This document shows positions 26,292 through 35,089 of a stretch of DNA of 64,000 nt, piece after piece; the stretch's first letter is position 1, and each line of letters starts with the position of its first letter. Position numbers and translations under genes: made by a program. This DNA is from Desulfobacteraceae bacterium (GTDB taxonomy: Bacteria > Desulfobacterota > Desulfobacteria > Desulfobacterales > Desulfobacteraceae): positions 62,001 to 126,000 of the forward strand of contig JADGEQ010000018.1 in NCBI GenBank assembly GCA_016744295.1, written 5' to 3'. Under the pieces are notes generated by a model that worked only from the letters and a program-made list of their open reading frames with translations, was not told the DNA's origin and did not search any database.

Positions 26292-26726
26292 ATGACCTAT
26301 AAATTGACAACATTTGAGGATCTCGCTGTTGGCCAGAAAGCATTCTTAAAGAAAACAATAACGGATGCAGATCTAGCCCATTTTGTCGCTATAACAGGGG
26401 ACACGAATCCTCTCCATGTTGATAAAACATTTGCAGAGAAGACCTTTTTTGGCCAGCGCATTGCCCATGGTATGTTATCGGCATCATTATTTTCAACCAT
26501 GGTTGGTATGCATATCCCAGGATTCGGTGCTATTTATAAATCCCAGACTTTAGAATTTTTACGTCCTGTCTTTATCGGGGATACACTTTTTGTCTGGTTT
26601 GAGATTGTGGAAATTGATCAGGAGAAGGAAGAGGTTGTCATAAAAAGCTGGATTGAAAACCAGGATGGTAAAAATGTCATTGAGGGTAAAGTTGTTGCGG
26701 GATTGTTACGGGGATTGAAAGAATAG
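26292..26726 (+). CDS. MaoC-family (R)-specific enoyl-CoA hydratase
   Basis: 144-residue single hot-dog domain. Contains the hydratase catalytic pair in the motif ITGDTNPLHVD (Asp and His) followed by FFGQRIAHGMLSASLFS, the MaoC/PhaJ signature. Hydrates trans-2-enoyl-CoA to (R)-3-hydroxyacyl-CoA, used in polyhydroxyalkanoate supply, fatty-acid or autotrophic pathways. No PHA synthase is in the window. The ATG follows GGGGAATCCGCC; no strong ribosome site. Downstream within 8 nt lies a 30-bp element that recurs at 27234. Confidence 0.85.
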   Translation: MTYKLTTFEDLAVGQKAFLKKTITDADLAHFVAITGDTNPLHVDKTFAEKTFFGQRIAHGMLSASLFSTMVGMHIPGFGAIYKSQTLEFLRPVFIGDTLFVWFEIVEIDQEKEEVVIKSWIENQDGKNVIEGKVVAGLLRGLKE

Positions 26727-26734
26727 TGTTTATC

Positions 26735-26764
26735 TGATGGACAAAGCTTATTTGGGATGGTATG
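26735..26764 (+). repeat. Diverged 30-bp repeat, copy 1
   Basis: 26 of 30 bases are shared with 27234-27263. Read as protein it gives DKAYLGWYG versus DKAHFGWYE. Each copy sits shortly after a stop codon. Confidence 0.6.
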
Positions 26765-26818
26765 GGAATCCTATAATAGATGTAGGTTGAACCGGAAGAC
26801 TGAATAGAGGGATCTGAA

Positions 26819-27205
26819 ATGGAATCGCTATTTAACGGAATTGTCATACTGGATCGTCTAACCCAAAAAGATAACACTCTATTTTTTGATACTTACCCCC
26901 ATCCCCATCCGAACCTGCCGCCGGACAATATCGTCCTTTTTGATCAGCACGGTATTGTATTATCCACCAACGACAAAATCATTGACCAGGGTGTTTGTGT
27001 ATTTGACTATCTGAATTTGCGCTGTTTCAAGAGGGTTCAGGTCGCAATTAAGGCCGCAGGTGCCGATATCCCTAGCATCGTCAAAGTTCAGTATACCTTG
27101 CATGGAATTCCCTATGATTCTGAAATCCATATCTTGAAACAAGATGAACAATATCTTGGGATAATTTGGAGGACCCCTCAGCTTGTCGCTTTTAACCCGA
27201 GATAG
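26819..27205 (+). CDS. Hypothetical protein, possibly PAS-like
   Basis: 128 residues, not recognised. Cytoplasmic, no membrane helix. The middle (NIVLFDQHGIVLSTNDKIID) and the C-terminal part with alternating beta strands (EIHILKQDEQYLGIIW) are reminiscent of a small PAS fold without attached output domain. ATG directly after AGAGGGATCTGAA, a fair ribosome site. Flanked by two copies of a 30-bp repeat. Function unknown. Confidence 0.5.
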   Translation: MESLFNGIVILDRLTQKDNTLFFDTYPHPHPNLPPDNIVLFDQHGIVLSTNDKIIDQGVCVFDYLNLRCFKRVQVAIKAAGADIPSIVKVQYTLHGIPYDSEIHILKQDEQYLGIIWRTPQLVAFNPR

Positions 27206-27233
27206 CAGGAAAATACGAAGTTTAGGGTTTCCT

Positions 27234-27263
27234 TGATAGATAAAGCTCATTTTGGATGGTATG
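27234..27263 (+). repeat. Diverged 30-bp repeat, copy 2
   Basis: Second copy of the element at 26735, 29 nt after the stop of the hypothetical gene. Confidence 0.6.
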
Positions 27264-27378
27264 AAGAGAATCAACGATCCTGGCTTCGCTCCAATCGGAG
27301 CAGCGTTCTTGCGAGCGGTTCACAAGAGCCGGTGGGTGCATAGCTTATTGGGAGCATAGGTTATAAGGAGGGTGTGAC

Positions 27379-28869
27379 GTGATTGAAAACGAACTGACGG
27401 ACAGCATCACCCTGTGCCGCTATTGCCGACAATCTGTTCCTGTTGATGCCCGCAAGTGCCATCACTGCGGAGAGCAATTAGCGGTCCCCTCGCAACTCCA
27501 ACAGACAACACACAAAGTATTTAAGGCAATTGGAGTCGGTACGGCGATTCTTAGTTTGTTTTTTGGCCTTAAGGAGGCCTATTTTTTTATACAAGAGCGC
27601 CAGCAGCAGCGTACTATGGCTTCGTCATACTTCGCAGCAGCCGAGCACTTTCTTGAGCTTGACAGCCTGACATATGCGGAAGAAAGCCTGAAACGCGCGT
27701 TATCCATCAATCCGAACGACCAGCACCTCCGCGCAAGGGTCTTCCTGCTGCGTGCCGATCATTTCCTGGATGAAGTAGATTTTTACGGTATGCAGATACC
27801 GGAAACTCGTTTTGACATTGTTCCCGAGATGATTGTCAACGGATTTAGCCTGCTGAGCAATGGCTTTCCGGCAGACGACCGCGCCAAGCTTCTACTGACT
27901 CTGGCACGCCTGCTCCAGTACGACCGGCAATGGCAAACCAGCAAGGGAATCAGTGATCTGTTTGCCCAGGCATACTTGCTGGCGCCAGGTACTGCAGAAA
28001 TAGCCTATTGGTATGGCGAGTGGTTGCTTAAGAAAGAGAACAAGGATAGGGGGGTTGTCCTGATCCAAGAAGCCGCTGTTGCGGATCCTGATATGACGCT
28101 ATACACTACCGCTTTGGGCAAGGCCCAGGCAGCTTTGAGAGATTACCGCGCCGCTTTTCAGTCGTTTATGCGAGCCATAGATTCCCGGCCGGATCAAGAT
28201 AAACTGCAAAATGTTCGGGCAGCCAACGCGGCAAAACAAATGCTCGCCAATGCGTTGGTGGACGCAGATAACCTTTCCACCATTACCGGCACTGAATTTT
28301 TTGGCATGACATTCGATGACCGCCTTGCCGTGACCCGATACGCGCTAAAGCAATCTGGCAAGGTGCAGCTTCAGTTACTTGCTGCAAGGCTTTTTCACCA
28401 TACGGGGCACAATGATGAAGCGGAAATTTTGATACGTAAAAGGCTGGGTCATTATAGCAGCAGAAACCCCACCCAAGAGTTGGAACTATTTGCCGCCATT
28501 CTTGGGGCGCAGAACAATGTAACGGAACGAGAGCAAGTGCTTGACATCCTGGCCGCAAAAAAAGAAATGTTGACCTATGAGGAGGTACTGGAAACAGGTT
28601 TCAAGGACAAGCACTGGTACAAAATTGGTCTTAAACTATCCAAGGAGGAAGATGCCAGGGGCGTTCTGGTTATGGCAGCCTACGAGCATTATCCTTTTTA
28701 CAAGGCCGGGGTAAGGTCCGGTGACCGTTTGTTCAAACTTGGCCACCGCAGCATCCATGACATGTCTTCCATTACGCGACTGATTCTTAGCTTTTCACCC
28801 GGCACTAATGTGCCGTTGAAAATAGTACGTGGCAGTATAGAGCTGGATTTGACGGTTACCGTTGAATAG
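27379..28869 (+). CDS. Zinc-ribbon, membrane-anchored TPR protein with C-terminal PDZ domain
   Basis: 496 residues, GTG start preceded by AAGGAGGG. The N-terminal double-CXXC zinc ribbon (about 13-33: CRYC ... CHHC) is followed by one membrane helix (about 50-72), so the ribbon is cytoplasmic and the rest is periplasmic. The body (about 80-420) consists of TPR-like helices (YFAAAEHFLELDSLTYAEES, KAQAALRDYRAAFQSFMRAI). The C-terminal 80 residues form a PDZ-like domain (YKAGVRSGDRLFKLGHRSI, with NVPLKIVRG). No protease domain. Likely a scaffold for peptide or protein binding at the envelope; the combination is unusual and the function unknown. Confidence 0.75.
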   Translation: MIENELTDSITLCRYCRQSVPVDARKCHHCGEQLAVPSQLQQTTHKVFKAIGVGTAILSLFFGLKEAYFFIQERQQQRTMASSYFAAAEHFLELDSLTYAEESLKRALSINPNDQHLRARVFLLRADHFLDEVDFYGMQIPETRFDIVPEMIVNGFSLLSNGFPADDRAKLLLTLARLLQYDRQWQTSKGISDLFAQAYLLAPGTAEIAYWYGEWLLKKENKDRGVVLIQEAAVADPDMTLYTTALGKAQAALRDYRAAFQSFMRAIDSRPDQDKLQNVRAANAAKQMLANALVDADNLSTITGTEFFGMTFDDRLAVTRYALKQSGKVQLQLLAARLFHHTGHNDEAEILIRKRLGHYSSRNPTQELELFAAILGAQNNVTEREQVLDILAAKKEMLTYEEVLETGFKDKHWYKIGLKLSKEEDARGVLVMAAYEHYPFYKAGVRSGDRLFKLGHRSIHDMSSITRLILSFSPGTNVPLKIVRGSIELDLTVTVE

Positions 28870-28894
28870 AGGCCCTTCCATTTGCCATGGCATA

Positions 28895-29431
28895 TTAATT
28901 TTTTATCTCATAGAACTCACTTGAACTAAAATTCCGGGCACTGTCCATATAAGTCTCGGACATGGTTCTTAACTCCCGTTCAATATCCTCCCGGTTTTCA
29001 TATGTTTTTTTAACTTTTCCAGGCGAGCCTGTGACCAATGAATATGGCGGGATGATGGTCCCTTCCAGCACCACAGCACCAGCAGCGACAATAGATCCTT
29101 TCCCTATGACAGCGTGGTTCATGACAATTGCCCCCATCCCGATTAGGCAGTCATTTTCAATTGTGCATCCATGGATTACAGCTCGGTGACCTATGGTGAC
29201 ACCGTTTCCAATTTTTAATGGAATATTTTCATCGGCGTGACACATGCACAGATCCTGGATATTCGTTCTTTCCCCCACAGTGATTGTATCAAAATCACCC
29301 CGAATGACGGTTTGGAACCAGACAGAGGATTGTTTGCCAATAGTAACATTGCCAATGATTTGTGCTGTTGGCGCAATGAAAACAGAGGGGTGGAGTTTGG
29401 GATTTTTATTTTTAAATGAATAGAGGGTCAT
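28895..29431 (-). CDS. Gamma carbonic anhydrase-like hexapeptide-repeat protein
   Basis: 178 residues with left-handed beta-helix hexapeptide repeats (IIGNVTIGKQSSVWFQTVIR, VTIGHRAVIHGCTIEND, GKGSIVAAGAVVLEG). Zinc-ligand His are present (CHADEN and GHRAVIHGC), as in the YrdA/CaiE/gamma-CA-like group. Members often bind zinc; carbonic anhydrase activity is shown for only some. Cytoplasmic trimer expected. The start at 29431 almost touches an upstream divergent frame whose real gene starts at 29652. Confidence 0.85.
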   Translation of the reverse strand: MTLYSFKNKNPKLHPSVFIAPTAQIIGNVTIGKQSSVWFQTVIRGDFDTITVGERTNIQDLCMCHADENIPLKIGNGVTIGHRAVIHGCTIENDCLIGMGAIVMNHAVIGKGSIVAAGAVVLEGTIIPPYSLVTGSPGKVKKTYENREDIERELRTMSETYMDSARNFSSSEFYEIKN

Positions 29432-29651
29432 GGTTTTCCTGTTATTTTTTTTAAAAAAACGGAACGCATTATTGCGGCTTATGAATTATCAAAAAACAAT
29501 GGTTATCTCAATTCAATTTTTCTTGAATTCGCTTTCCCCAAATGCAATATACCCAGTAACTAAAATCAGTTGTATCTTTTTTCAGATTTTATTTGACGCC
29601 AGGAATGGGAAAATTTTTTTTTACGCCGTTTTAAAAAAAATAGGGCTGTTA

Positions 29652-30701
29652 ATGATAAACAAGCGAATTATTGAACATTTTAAAGGTTGTATGATTGGCG
29701 GAGCAATTGGAGATGCATTGGGAGCACCCATTGAATTTATGTCGATTGATCAGATCCGATCTGATTTCGGGCATCATGGGCTGACTGATTATTCAGAGGC
29801 ATATGGTCGTAAAGGTGCTATCACCGATGATACTCAAATGAGTTTATTCACCGCTGAAGGTTTGATTTTATCAAAAGTAAGACAAGAATATAAGGGAGAT
29901 GAAGGGGTCCTTTCTGCTGTTTATCATGCTCTTTTAAGATGGTTCTATACCCAGGAAACAAATCTCCAGGGTACGCTTATTCAGAATCACGGAACCTGTT
30001 CAATCGTGGATGGTGTATTAACGGGGTATAAAGAACTTTTTTCATTAAGAGCGCCGGGGAATAGCTGTTTGTCTGCTTTGAAATCTGGAAGGATGGGAAC
30101 TATTGACAATCCAATTAATGACAGCAAAGGTTGCGGTGGTGTCATGAGGGGGGCGCCAGTCGGACACGTCTACAATGACACCCAGAAAGCATTTCAAATA
30201 GGGTGTGGCTGTGGGGCAATTACCCACGGTCACCCCTCGGGATATTTGAGCTCCGGCACTTTGGCTGCTTTAATTTCCATGATTATTTCAGGAAATTCAC
30301 TCGCGGATGCAATTGGTGAATCCATCCGGATTTTGAAAAATGAAAAAAATAGCAAAGAGACATTGCAGGCAATTGATACGGCCATGGAAATGCTGGGCAA
30401 AACAACCCCAGGACCTTCCGTCATCGCGGATATTGGCCAAGGATGGGTGGCACAAGAAGCGTTGGCCATTGGTCTTTATTGTGCGCTTGTTGCCAAAGCG
30501 GATTTTAAAAAAGGGGTTTTGCTATCCGTCAATCATTCAGGAGATAGTGATTCCACAGGTTCTATTACAGGTAATATTTTAGGCGCATTATGTGGGGGCG
30601 ATATGCTCCCTGAAAACTGGGTGATCAACCTTGAGCTAAAAGAGCTGATTGAAGAGACTGCTGGTGATTTGTATGATCAATTTGGAGCCAACAGGTATTG
30701 A
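29652..30701 (+). CDS. ADP-ribosylglycohydrolase family protein
   Basis: Removes ADP-ribose from proteins or small molecules using two Mg ions. Metal-site motifs: GCMIGGAIGDALGAP, the TDDTQM triad, CGGVMRGAP, ITHGHPSGYLSSG and the distal VNHSGDSDSTGSITGNILGA. 349 residues from the ATG at 29652; an in-frame extension to 29430 is low-complexity and lacks family sequence, so it was excluded. DraG-type enzymes reactivate dinitrogenase reductase, but there are no nif genes here, so the target is open. The DNA polymerase II gene starts 4 nt after its stop. Confidence 0.88.
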   Translation: MINKRIIEHFKGCMIGGAIGDALGAPIEFMSIDQIRSDFGHHGLTDYSEAYGRKGAITDDTQMSLFTAEGLILSKVRQEYKGDEGVLSAVYHALLRWFYTQETNLQGTLIQNHGTCSIVDGVLTGYKELFSLRAPGNSCLSALKSGRMGTIDNPINDSKGCGGVMRGAPVGHVYNDTQKAFQIGCGCGAITHGHPSGYLSSGTLAALISMIISGNSLADAIGESIRILKNEKNSKETLQAIDTAMEMLGKTTPGPSVIADIGQGWVAQEALAIGLYCALVAKADFKKGVLLSVNHSGDSDSTGSITGNILGALCGGDMLPENWVINLELKELIEETAGDLYDQFGANRY

Positions 30702-30705
30702 ACCC

Positions 30706-33153
30706 ATGGGATTTTACAGGGGATACATACTCACACGGGGATATATGGAGGCGGGGGGCAACCATCGTCTTTGTTATACAGGGGTCTGTGACCATGGCTC
30801 CTTTGAGATTATCATTACCCAAAATCACCCCCTTTTTTTTATTGAACGGGATTCTCGTCTCCCGGCTCACTTTTCTTGTTTTGAGCGCAGACAGCTAGGT
30901 CTTACTTCCTTTGAGGGGAAGCCTGTGGATGCATTGTATTTTAAAAATCAGAATCTTTTGTACAAGGGTTTGAAAATACTCGGGGAAAATGGAATCAAGA
31001 CCTTTGAAGGGGATTTGCGGCCGGAAGAACGATTTTTAATGGAGCGATTTATCCAGGGGGGCATTGAGTTTGAGGGGATCTGCAATTCCAGGGGTAAAAT
31101 CCAAAGGTTCATGGATCCCACAATTCGTAAGGCCGAGGTTTACCCTTGTTTTTCAATTCTCTCTCTGGACATAGAAACAGGTCAAAGAGGAGAGCTATAC
31201 TCCATTGCTCTCCATTTCACGGGTAACACTCCGTTTGAAAAGTCCCGGGGCGAAAAGATCAAGATTGTTTTGATGAAAGATGACAGAGCGCCCGGCAAGT
31301 CAGGGGACCAATCTATTTTCCATGAATCGGGTGCCCATGAATCCCATTCCCATGAATTTTCCAGGAAGGATGACCGAAACCTTCTTTCTGGATATGACCA
31401 TGAGATTCTGACCAATGGCGGTAAGCTATTTCGTATGCCCGGTGAAAAAGATCTGCTGTCGGCCTTCCTTGACATCATGAATAATCTGGACCCCGATATT
31501 ATTATCGGCTGGCATGTGATCGGCTTTGATCTTATGTTTCTCGAAAAAAAGTACCGGGAATGGGGACTTGCGTTCTCACTGGGAAGGGACAATGGGGTTC
31601 CCAGAATCAGAGAAATCAAGAAGGGAAGATTTGTTGTAAATATCAATGGAAGGATCGTTATTGACGGGCCGCCCGCCCTGAGGAATGCCTTTTACTCCTT
31701 TGAGAATTTTCGGCTGGAAACTGTGGCAACCCAATTGTTGGGAACGGGGAAAGATATTGGTGAGAAAGAAGATAAGGTTGCAGAGATTGAACGCAGATTT
31801 CGGGAAGATAAAAGGGGGCTGGCCCACTATAATCTTATGGATTGTATTCTGGTCTCTGATATTTTCGAGAAAACCGGGTTAATTGATCTGACCTTTAAGC
31901 GGGCCGTTATCAGCGGTCTGTCCATGGACAGAATCGGCATGTCCGTGGCAGCCTTTGACCATTTCATGCTTCCCCGGATCCATCGCAGGGGTATGGTTGC
32001 ACCCAATGTTAAAGATATTGAAAGTCAGGGGCAGGGATCCGGGGGATGGGTTTTTGCAAAAACTCCGGGGTTTTATGAACAGATTGCCGTTTTTGATTTC
32101 AAAAGCCTTTATCCTTCCATTATCCGAACCTTTAAGATTGATCCCCTGTCACGGCTCAAGGCTGGGGTTCAATCTCTGAACACACCTGTAAACATATCCT
32201 TTTCACGGCAAATGCATGTACTGCCGGACTATATTTCACAGCTTTTGGACAAGAGAGAACAGGCCAAAAAAGTGAATGATTCCCATCTTTCCCAAGCCAT
32301 AAAGATCTTTATGAACAGCTTTTATGGGGTTATGGGGACACCGGGGTGCAGATTTTATGACGCCTCTCTTTCCAGGGCCATCACCGGTACGGGCCAATGG
32401 ATATTGAAAACAACCCGGACCTTTCTTGAGCAGAAGGGATATGGGGTTATATATGGGGATACGGATTCGGTATTTGTGCAACTTAAAAACACCCAATTGT
32501 CAGATTGTGACGGTGCGGCCAAACAACTGGCCATTGAGATTAATGTCTTTTTGACAAAAAAAATCACCACTGAATTTGACCTGGAGTCCCATTTGGAAAT
32601 TGAATTTGAAAAACGATTTACCCGGTTTTTTCTTCCTGCCCTCCGGGGCGGGGGGGACGGGGCCAAGAAAAGGTATGCCGGACTGGTGAAGAAACACAAT
32701 AAAGAAGAATTGGAATTTACCGGACTTGAATTTGTCAGGTCCGATTGGACGCGGTTTGCAAAAAAATTTCAATATGACATGTTTCATAGAATTTTCCATG
32801 ATCAGGAGATCGTCCCGTGGATACGGCAAATTGTTTCAGAGGTGAAAAATCATATCCATGATGATGATCTGGTCTATAAAAAACGTCTGACCAAATCACC
32901 CGGGGATTATGTCAAACTGGTCCCTCCCCATGTAAAGGCCGCCCTTCTTTTGAAAGAAAAGGGGGAAAACCTGAGGGAAATTTCCTATGTCATGACACTG
33001 AGGGGGCCCATTCCCATGGATCTTCCCCACGAGGATCTTGACTACAATCATTATATTCAAAAACAATTAAAACCCATTGCAGATTCTGTACTTTTGTTCT
33101 TTGATCAGAGTTTCACCGAAATCATGGGAGGGCGGCAAATGACGCTCTTTTAA
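30706..33153 (+). CDS. polB: DNA polymerase II (family B)
   Basis: 815 residues, close to E. coli Pol II (783). Proofreading motifs: Exo I in SLDIETGQ, Exo II in NNLDPDIIIGWHVIGFD, Exo III in YNLMDCILVSD. Polymerase motifs: A in DFKSLYPSIIRT, B in IKIFMNSFYGVMGTPG, C in YGDTDSVF. All catalytic Asp are present, so an active polymerase with 3'-5' exonuclease is expected, used in replication restart and damage tolerance. The start at 30706 (MGFYRGYILTRG) fits the family N terminus; a reading from 30649 overlaps the ADP-ribosylhydrolase gene. Chromosomal rather than phage-like context. Confidence 0.93.
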   Translation: MGFYRGYILTRGYMEAGGNHRLCYTGVCDHGSFEIIITQNHPLFFIERDSRLPAHFSCFERRQLGLTSFEGKPVDALYFKNQNLLYKGLKILGENGIKTFEGDLRPEERFLMERFIQGGIEFEGICNSRGKIQRFMDPTIRKAEVYPCFSILSLDIETGQRGELYSIALHFTGNTPFEKSRGEKIKIVLMKDDRAPGKSGDQSIFHESGAHESHSHEFSRKDDRNLLSGYDHEILTNGGKLFRMPGEKDLLSAFLDIMNNLDPDIIIGWHVIGFDLMFLEKKYREWGLAFSLGRDNGVPRIREIKKGRFVVNINGRIVIDGPPALRNAFYSFENFRLETVATQLLGTGKDIGEKEDKVAEIERRFREDKRGLAHYNLMDCILVSDIFEKTGLIDLTFKRAVISGLSMDRIGMSVAAFDHFMLPRIHRRGMVAPNVKDIESQGQGSGGWVFAKTPGFYEQIAVFDFKSLYPSIIRTFKIDPLSRLKAGVQSLNTPVNISFSRQMHVLPDYISQLLDKREQAKKVNDSHLSQAIKIFMNSFYGVMGTPGCRFYDASLSRAITGTGQWILKTTRTFLEQKGYGVIYGDTDSVFVQLKNTQLSDCDGAAKQLAIEINVFLTKKITTEFDLESHLEIEFEKRFTRFFLPALRGGGDGAKKRYAGLVKKHNKEELEFTGLEFVRSDWTRFAKKFQYDMFHRIFHDQEIVPWIRQIVSEVKNHIHDDDLVYKKRLTKSPGDYVKLVPPHVKAALLLKEKGENLREISYVMTLRGPIPMDLPHEDLDYNHYIQKQLKPIADSVLLFFDQSFTEIMGGRQMTLF

Positions 33154-33168
33154 TATCGCTGAAGCAGG

Positions 33169-33492
33169 CTATTTTTGACAATCACAGGAAATGTTGCCCT
33201 TAATGATCTCCTTCCAGTCCCCAAGAACATCATGGGTCCAGCAGTCATCTGCTCCTGCGGCTTCCCGCATGACCAGGGCAAGTATATAGGACAATTCTTT
33301 CACCGTCCCACCCGCCTCCAAAGCACCTTTGAAATGTTTCAGCACGCAGGGCTTTGACCGTGCTTTAATGGACAAGGCAAAACAGATAAACTGATAGGTT
33401 TTTTCATCTATGGTTCGTTTATCCGCATACAGGGTATCCATTTTGTCCAGCATTTCGGAAAACTCCGGAAAAAATTCAGCCAGCATTCTCAT
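33169..33492 (-). CDS. Carboxymuconolactone decarboxylase/AhpD-like protein
   Basis: 107-residue helical AhpD-fold protein. Core segment ARSKPCVLKHFKGALEAGG aligns with the CXXC region of AhpD, but only the second Cys is present (Ser at the first), so a disulfide redox pair is missing; His follows at the usual place. A second Cys pair occurs near the C terminus (CDCQK). Many CMD-family proteins in deltaproteobacteria of this type have no tested activity. Convergent with polB; 15 nt between the stops. Confidence 0.8.
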   Translation of the reverse strand: MRMLAEFFPEFSEMLDKMDTLYADKRTIDEKTYQFICFALSIKARSKPCVLKHFKGALEAGGTVKELSYILALVMREAAGADDCWTHDVLGDWKEIIKGNISCDCQK

Positions 33493-33827
33493 AATTCTTT
33501 CTCCTGTGAGGTAAATGATTAAAATAGTGTTTCGGCAAAAAAAATGGCCGAAGTCCGCATTATCCTTGACCGGTGCTGCAGGGACATTTCACCGATTTCA
33601 TCTAAAACAACATCTGCCCCGGATTCCTAAAGGTTGCATGCTCCTCGGAGAACTCCGGGTTATCCAGGATAAGGGCCGGTTTGTCCGGCCGGTGGTTCAA
33701 ACGCGTGATCCTGGATTCAATGGGCCGGGGAATAAGGGATTTGCTTGCTATAAAGACATCCACGCAACTGCCGACCATTTCCTGCCATTGGGTTTTAATG
33801 AAGACACCCAGGTTCGATTTTTTGGGG
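33493..33827. other. Intergenic region, with a trace of a sigma-54 activator
   Basis: A minus-strand stretch near 33545-33635 reads ADVVLDEIGEMSLQHR, which resembles the Walker B segment LFLDEIGEMS of sigma-54 activators, but no other part of that family is visible and stops surround it. A 94-codon minus-strand frame (33602-33886) overlaps the MsrAB gene and has no family resemblance. Treated as decayed sequence. Confidence 0.3.
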
Positions 33828-34943
33828 TTAAAATTTTTCCAGGTATTTTTCATACCCTTCCTTTTCAAGATTTTCTCGGAGAACAAATCTCAGGGATGCC
33901 GAATTGATACAATATCTCAACCCAGTGGGTTTCGGACCATCTTCAAACAGGTGACCCAGGTGAGAGTCTGCATATTTACTCCTGACTTCAGTTCGAACCA
34001 TGAAAAGACTGTTATCTGATTTTTCAATCACATGATCCGGTTCCAGGGGACGGACAAAACTTGGCCAGCCTGTGCCGGAAACATATTTGTCTGTTGAGCT
34101 GAAAAGAGGTTCCCCTGAAACGATATCCACATAAATTCCCTCCTTTTTATTATCCCAGTATTTATTTTTAAAGGGTCGTTCTGTTCCGTCCTTTTGGGTC
34201 ACTCTAAATTGGAGCGGGGTTAATTTTTTTTTGATTTCCATTTCATCTGGTTTTGACCAGGGGACCATGGACATTGATTTTTGATCATCCGCCATGGAAG
34301 CGTTTGTGTGAATCTTTTGATTTTTCCAGGTTTTTTCCAGAAACTTGTCCCGGCCGGATCCGGCTCTATAAAATTTGTACCGCAGGCTGCTTTTTTTATG
34401 ATAATCCTGGTGATACGCTTCTGCGGGATAAAAAATTTCAAATTTTGTAATGGATGTCACAATGGGCTTGTCAAATACCATGGATGCAGCCAGGGCCTTT
34501 TTGGATGCCGTGGCCAGGTTTTTTTGTACCTCATCATGGTAAAATATTTCTGACCGATATTGTAACCCCCTGTCCACAAATTGTCCGCCTGGGTCTGTCG
34601 GGTTTATATGCCGCCAGAACACATCCAGCAACTTGTTATAGGTCACAACCATTGGGTCATAATACACCTGGATGGCTTCTGTGTGGCCTGTGCTGCCCCC
34701 GGAGACTTCCCTGTAGGTTGGGTTTTTTTCTTTCCCGCCGGTATAGCCGGATACGGCATCTTTAACCCCGTCAACCTTTTCAAAATCCGATTCAGTGCAC
34801 CAGAAACATCCGCCGGCAAAGGTTGCCACCGATAGGCCTGCCATATCATCGTCCATGGTTTCTTTTTTATCGGCAAAAGAGGTATACCCAAAAACAAAAA
34901 TCGAGGTGATTATCATCACAAGGATTATTAATGTTGATTTCAT
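33828..34943 (-). CDS. msrAB: Exported methionine sulfoxide reductase MsrA-MsrB fusion
   Basis: 371 residues. Signal peptide/anchor ([21 protein letters not shown]) indicates periplasmic location. The MsrA domain (about 38-200) carries GGCFWC with catalytic Cys46; the MsrB domain (about 235-360) carries [14 protein letters not shown] and [11 protein letters not shown] with the catalytic Cys; the CXXC zinc pairs of some MsrB are absent. Repairs both S and R methionine sulfoxide in exported proteins. The ATG at 34943 has AGGAGATGC just upstream and is preferred over one 12 codons earlier. Upstream lie phased TTGTGA repeats and, in the same direction, an OmpR-type two-component system, which probably controls it, by analogy with HprRS-msrPQ in E. 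coli. Confidence 0.92.
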   Translation of the reverse strand: MKSTLIILVMIITSIFVFGYTSFADKKETMDDDMAGLSVATFAGGCFWCTESDFEKVDGVKDAVSGYTGGKEKNPTYREVSGGSTGHTEAIQVYYDPMVVTYNKLLDVFWRHINPTDPGGQFVDRGLQYRSEIFYHDEVQKNLATASKKALAASMVFDKPIVTSITKFEIFYPAEAYHQDYHKKSSLRYKFYRAGSGRDKFLEKTWKNQKIHTNASMADDQKSMSMVPWSKPDEMEIKKKLTPLQFRVTQKDGTERPFKNKYWDNKKEGIYVDIVSGEPLFSSTDKYVSGTGWPSFVRPLEPDHVIEKSDNSLFMVRTEVRSKYADSHLGHLFEDGPKPTGLRYCINSASLRFVLRENLEKEGYEKYLEKF

Positions 34944-35000
34944 TTTGCATCTCCTTTTTAAAGTTAATTGTTTCTTCACTATTAATATAGATGCGAAAGG

Positions 35001-35039
35001 TCACAATTTAATTTTCAAAAGATCACAAGTTTATCACAA
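35001..35039 (-). promoter_or_regulatory. Phased TTGTGA direct repeats: predicted response-regulator sites at the msrAB promoter
   Basis: On the minus strand TTGTGA occurs at 35039-35034, 35028-35023 and 35006-35001: spacing of 11 and 22 bp, i.e. one and two helical turns, typical of OmpR-family binding. A TATATT box follows 11 nt after the last repeat, about 40 nt before the msrAB start. Confidence 0.6.
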
Positions 35040-35089
35040 AAGAAAATAAAGGGTTGAATAACATGGCGTAACATAAGTTATCACATTTA

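Noticed and set aside
29430..29651. N-terminal extension of the ADP-ribosylglycohydrolase
   Set aside because: Hydrophobic, low-complexity sequence not found in the family; the internal ATG at 29652 matches the family start.
33602..33886. 94-codon minus-strand frame overlapping the MsrAB 3' end
   Set aside because: No family resemblance, no ribosome site, overlaps a secure gene by about 60 nt.
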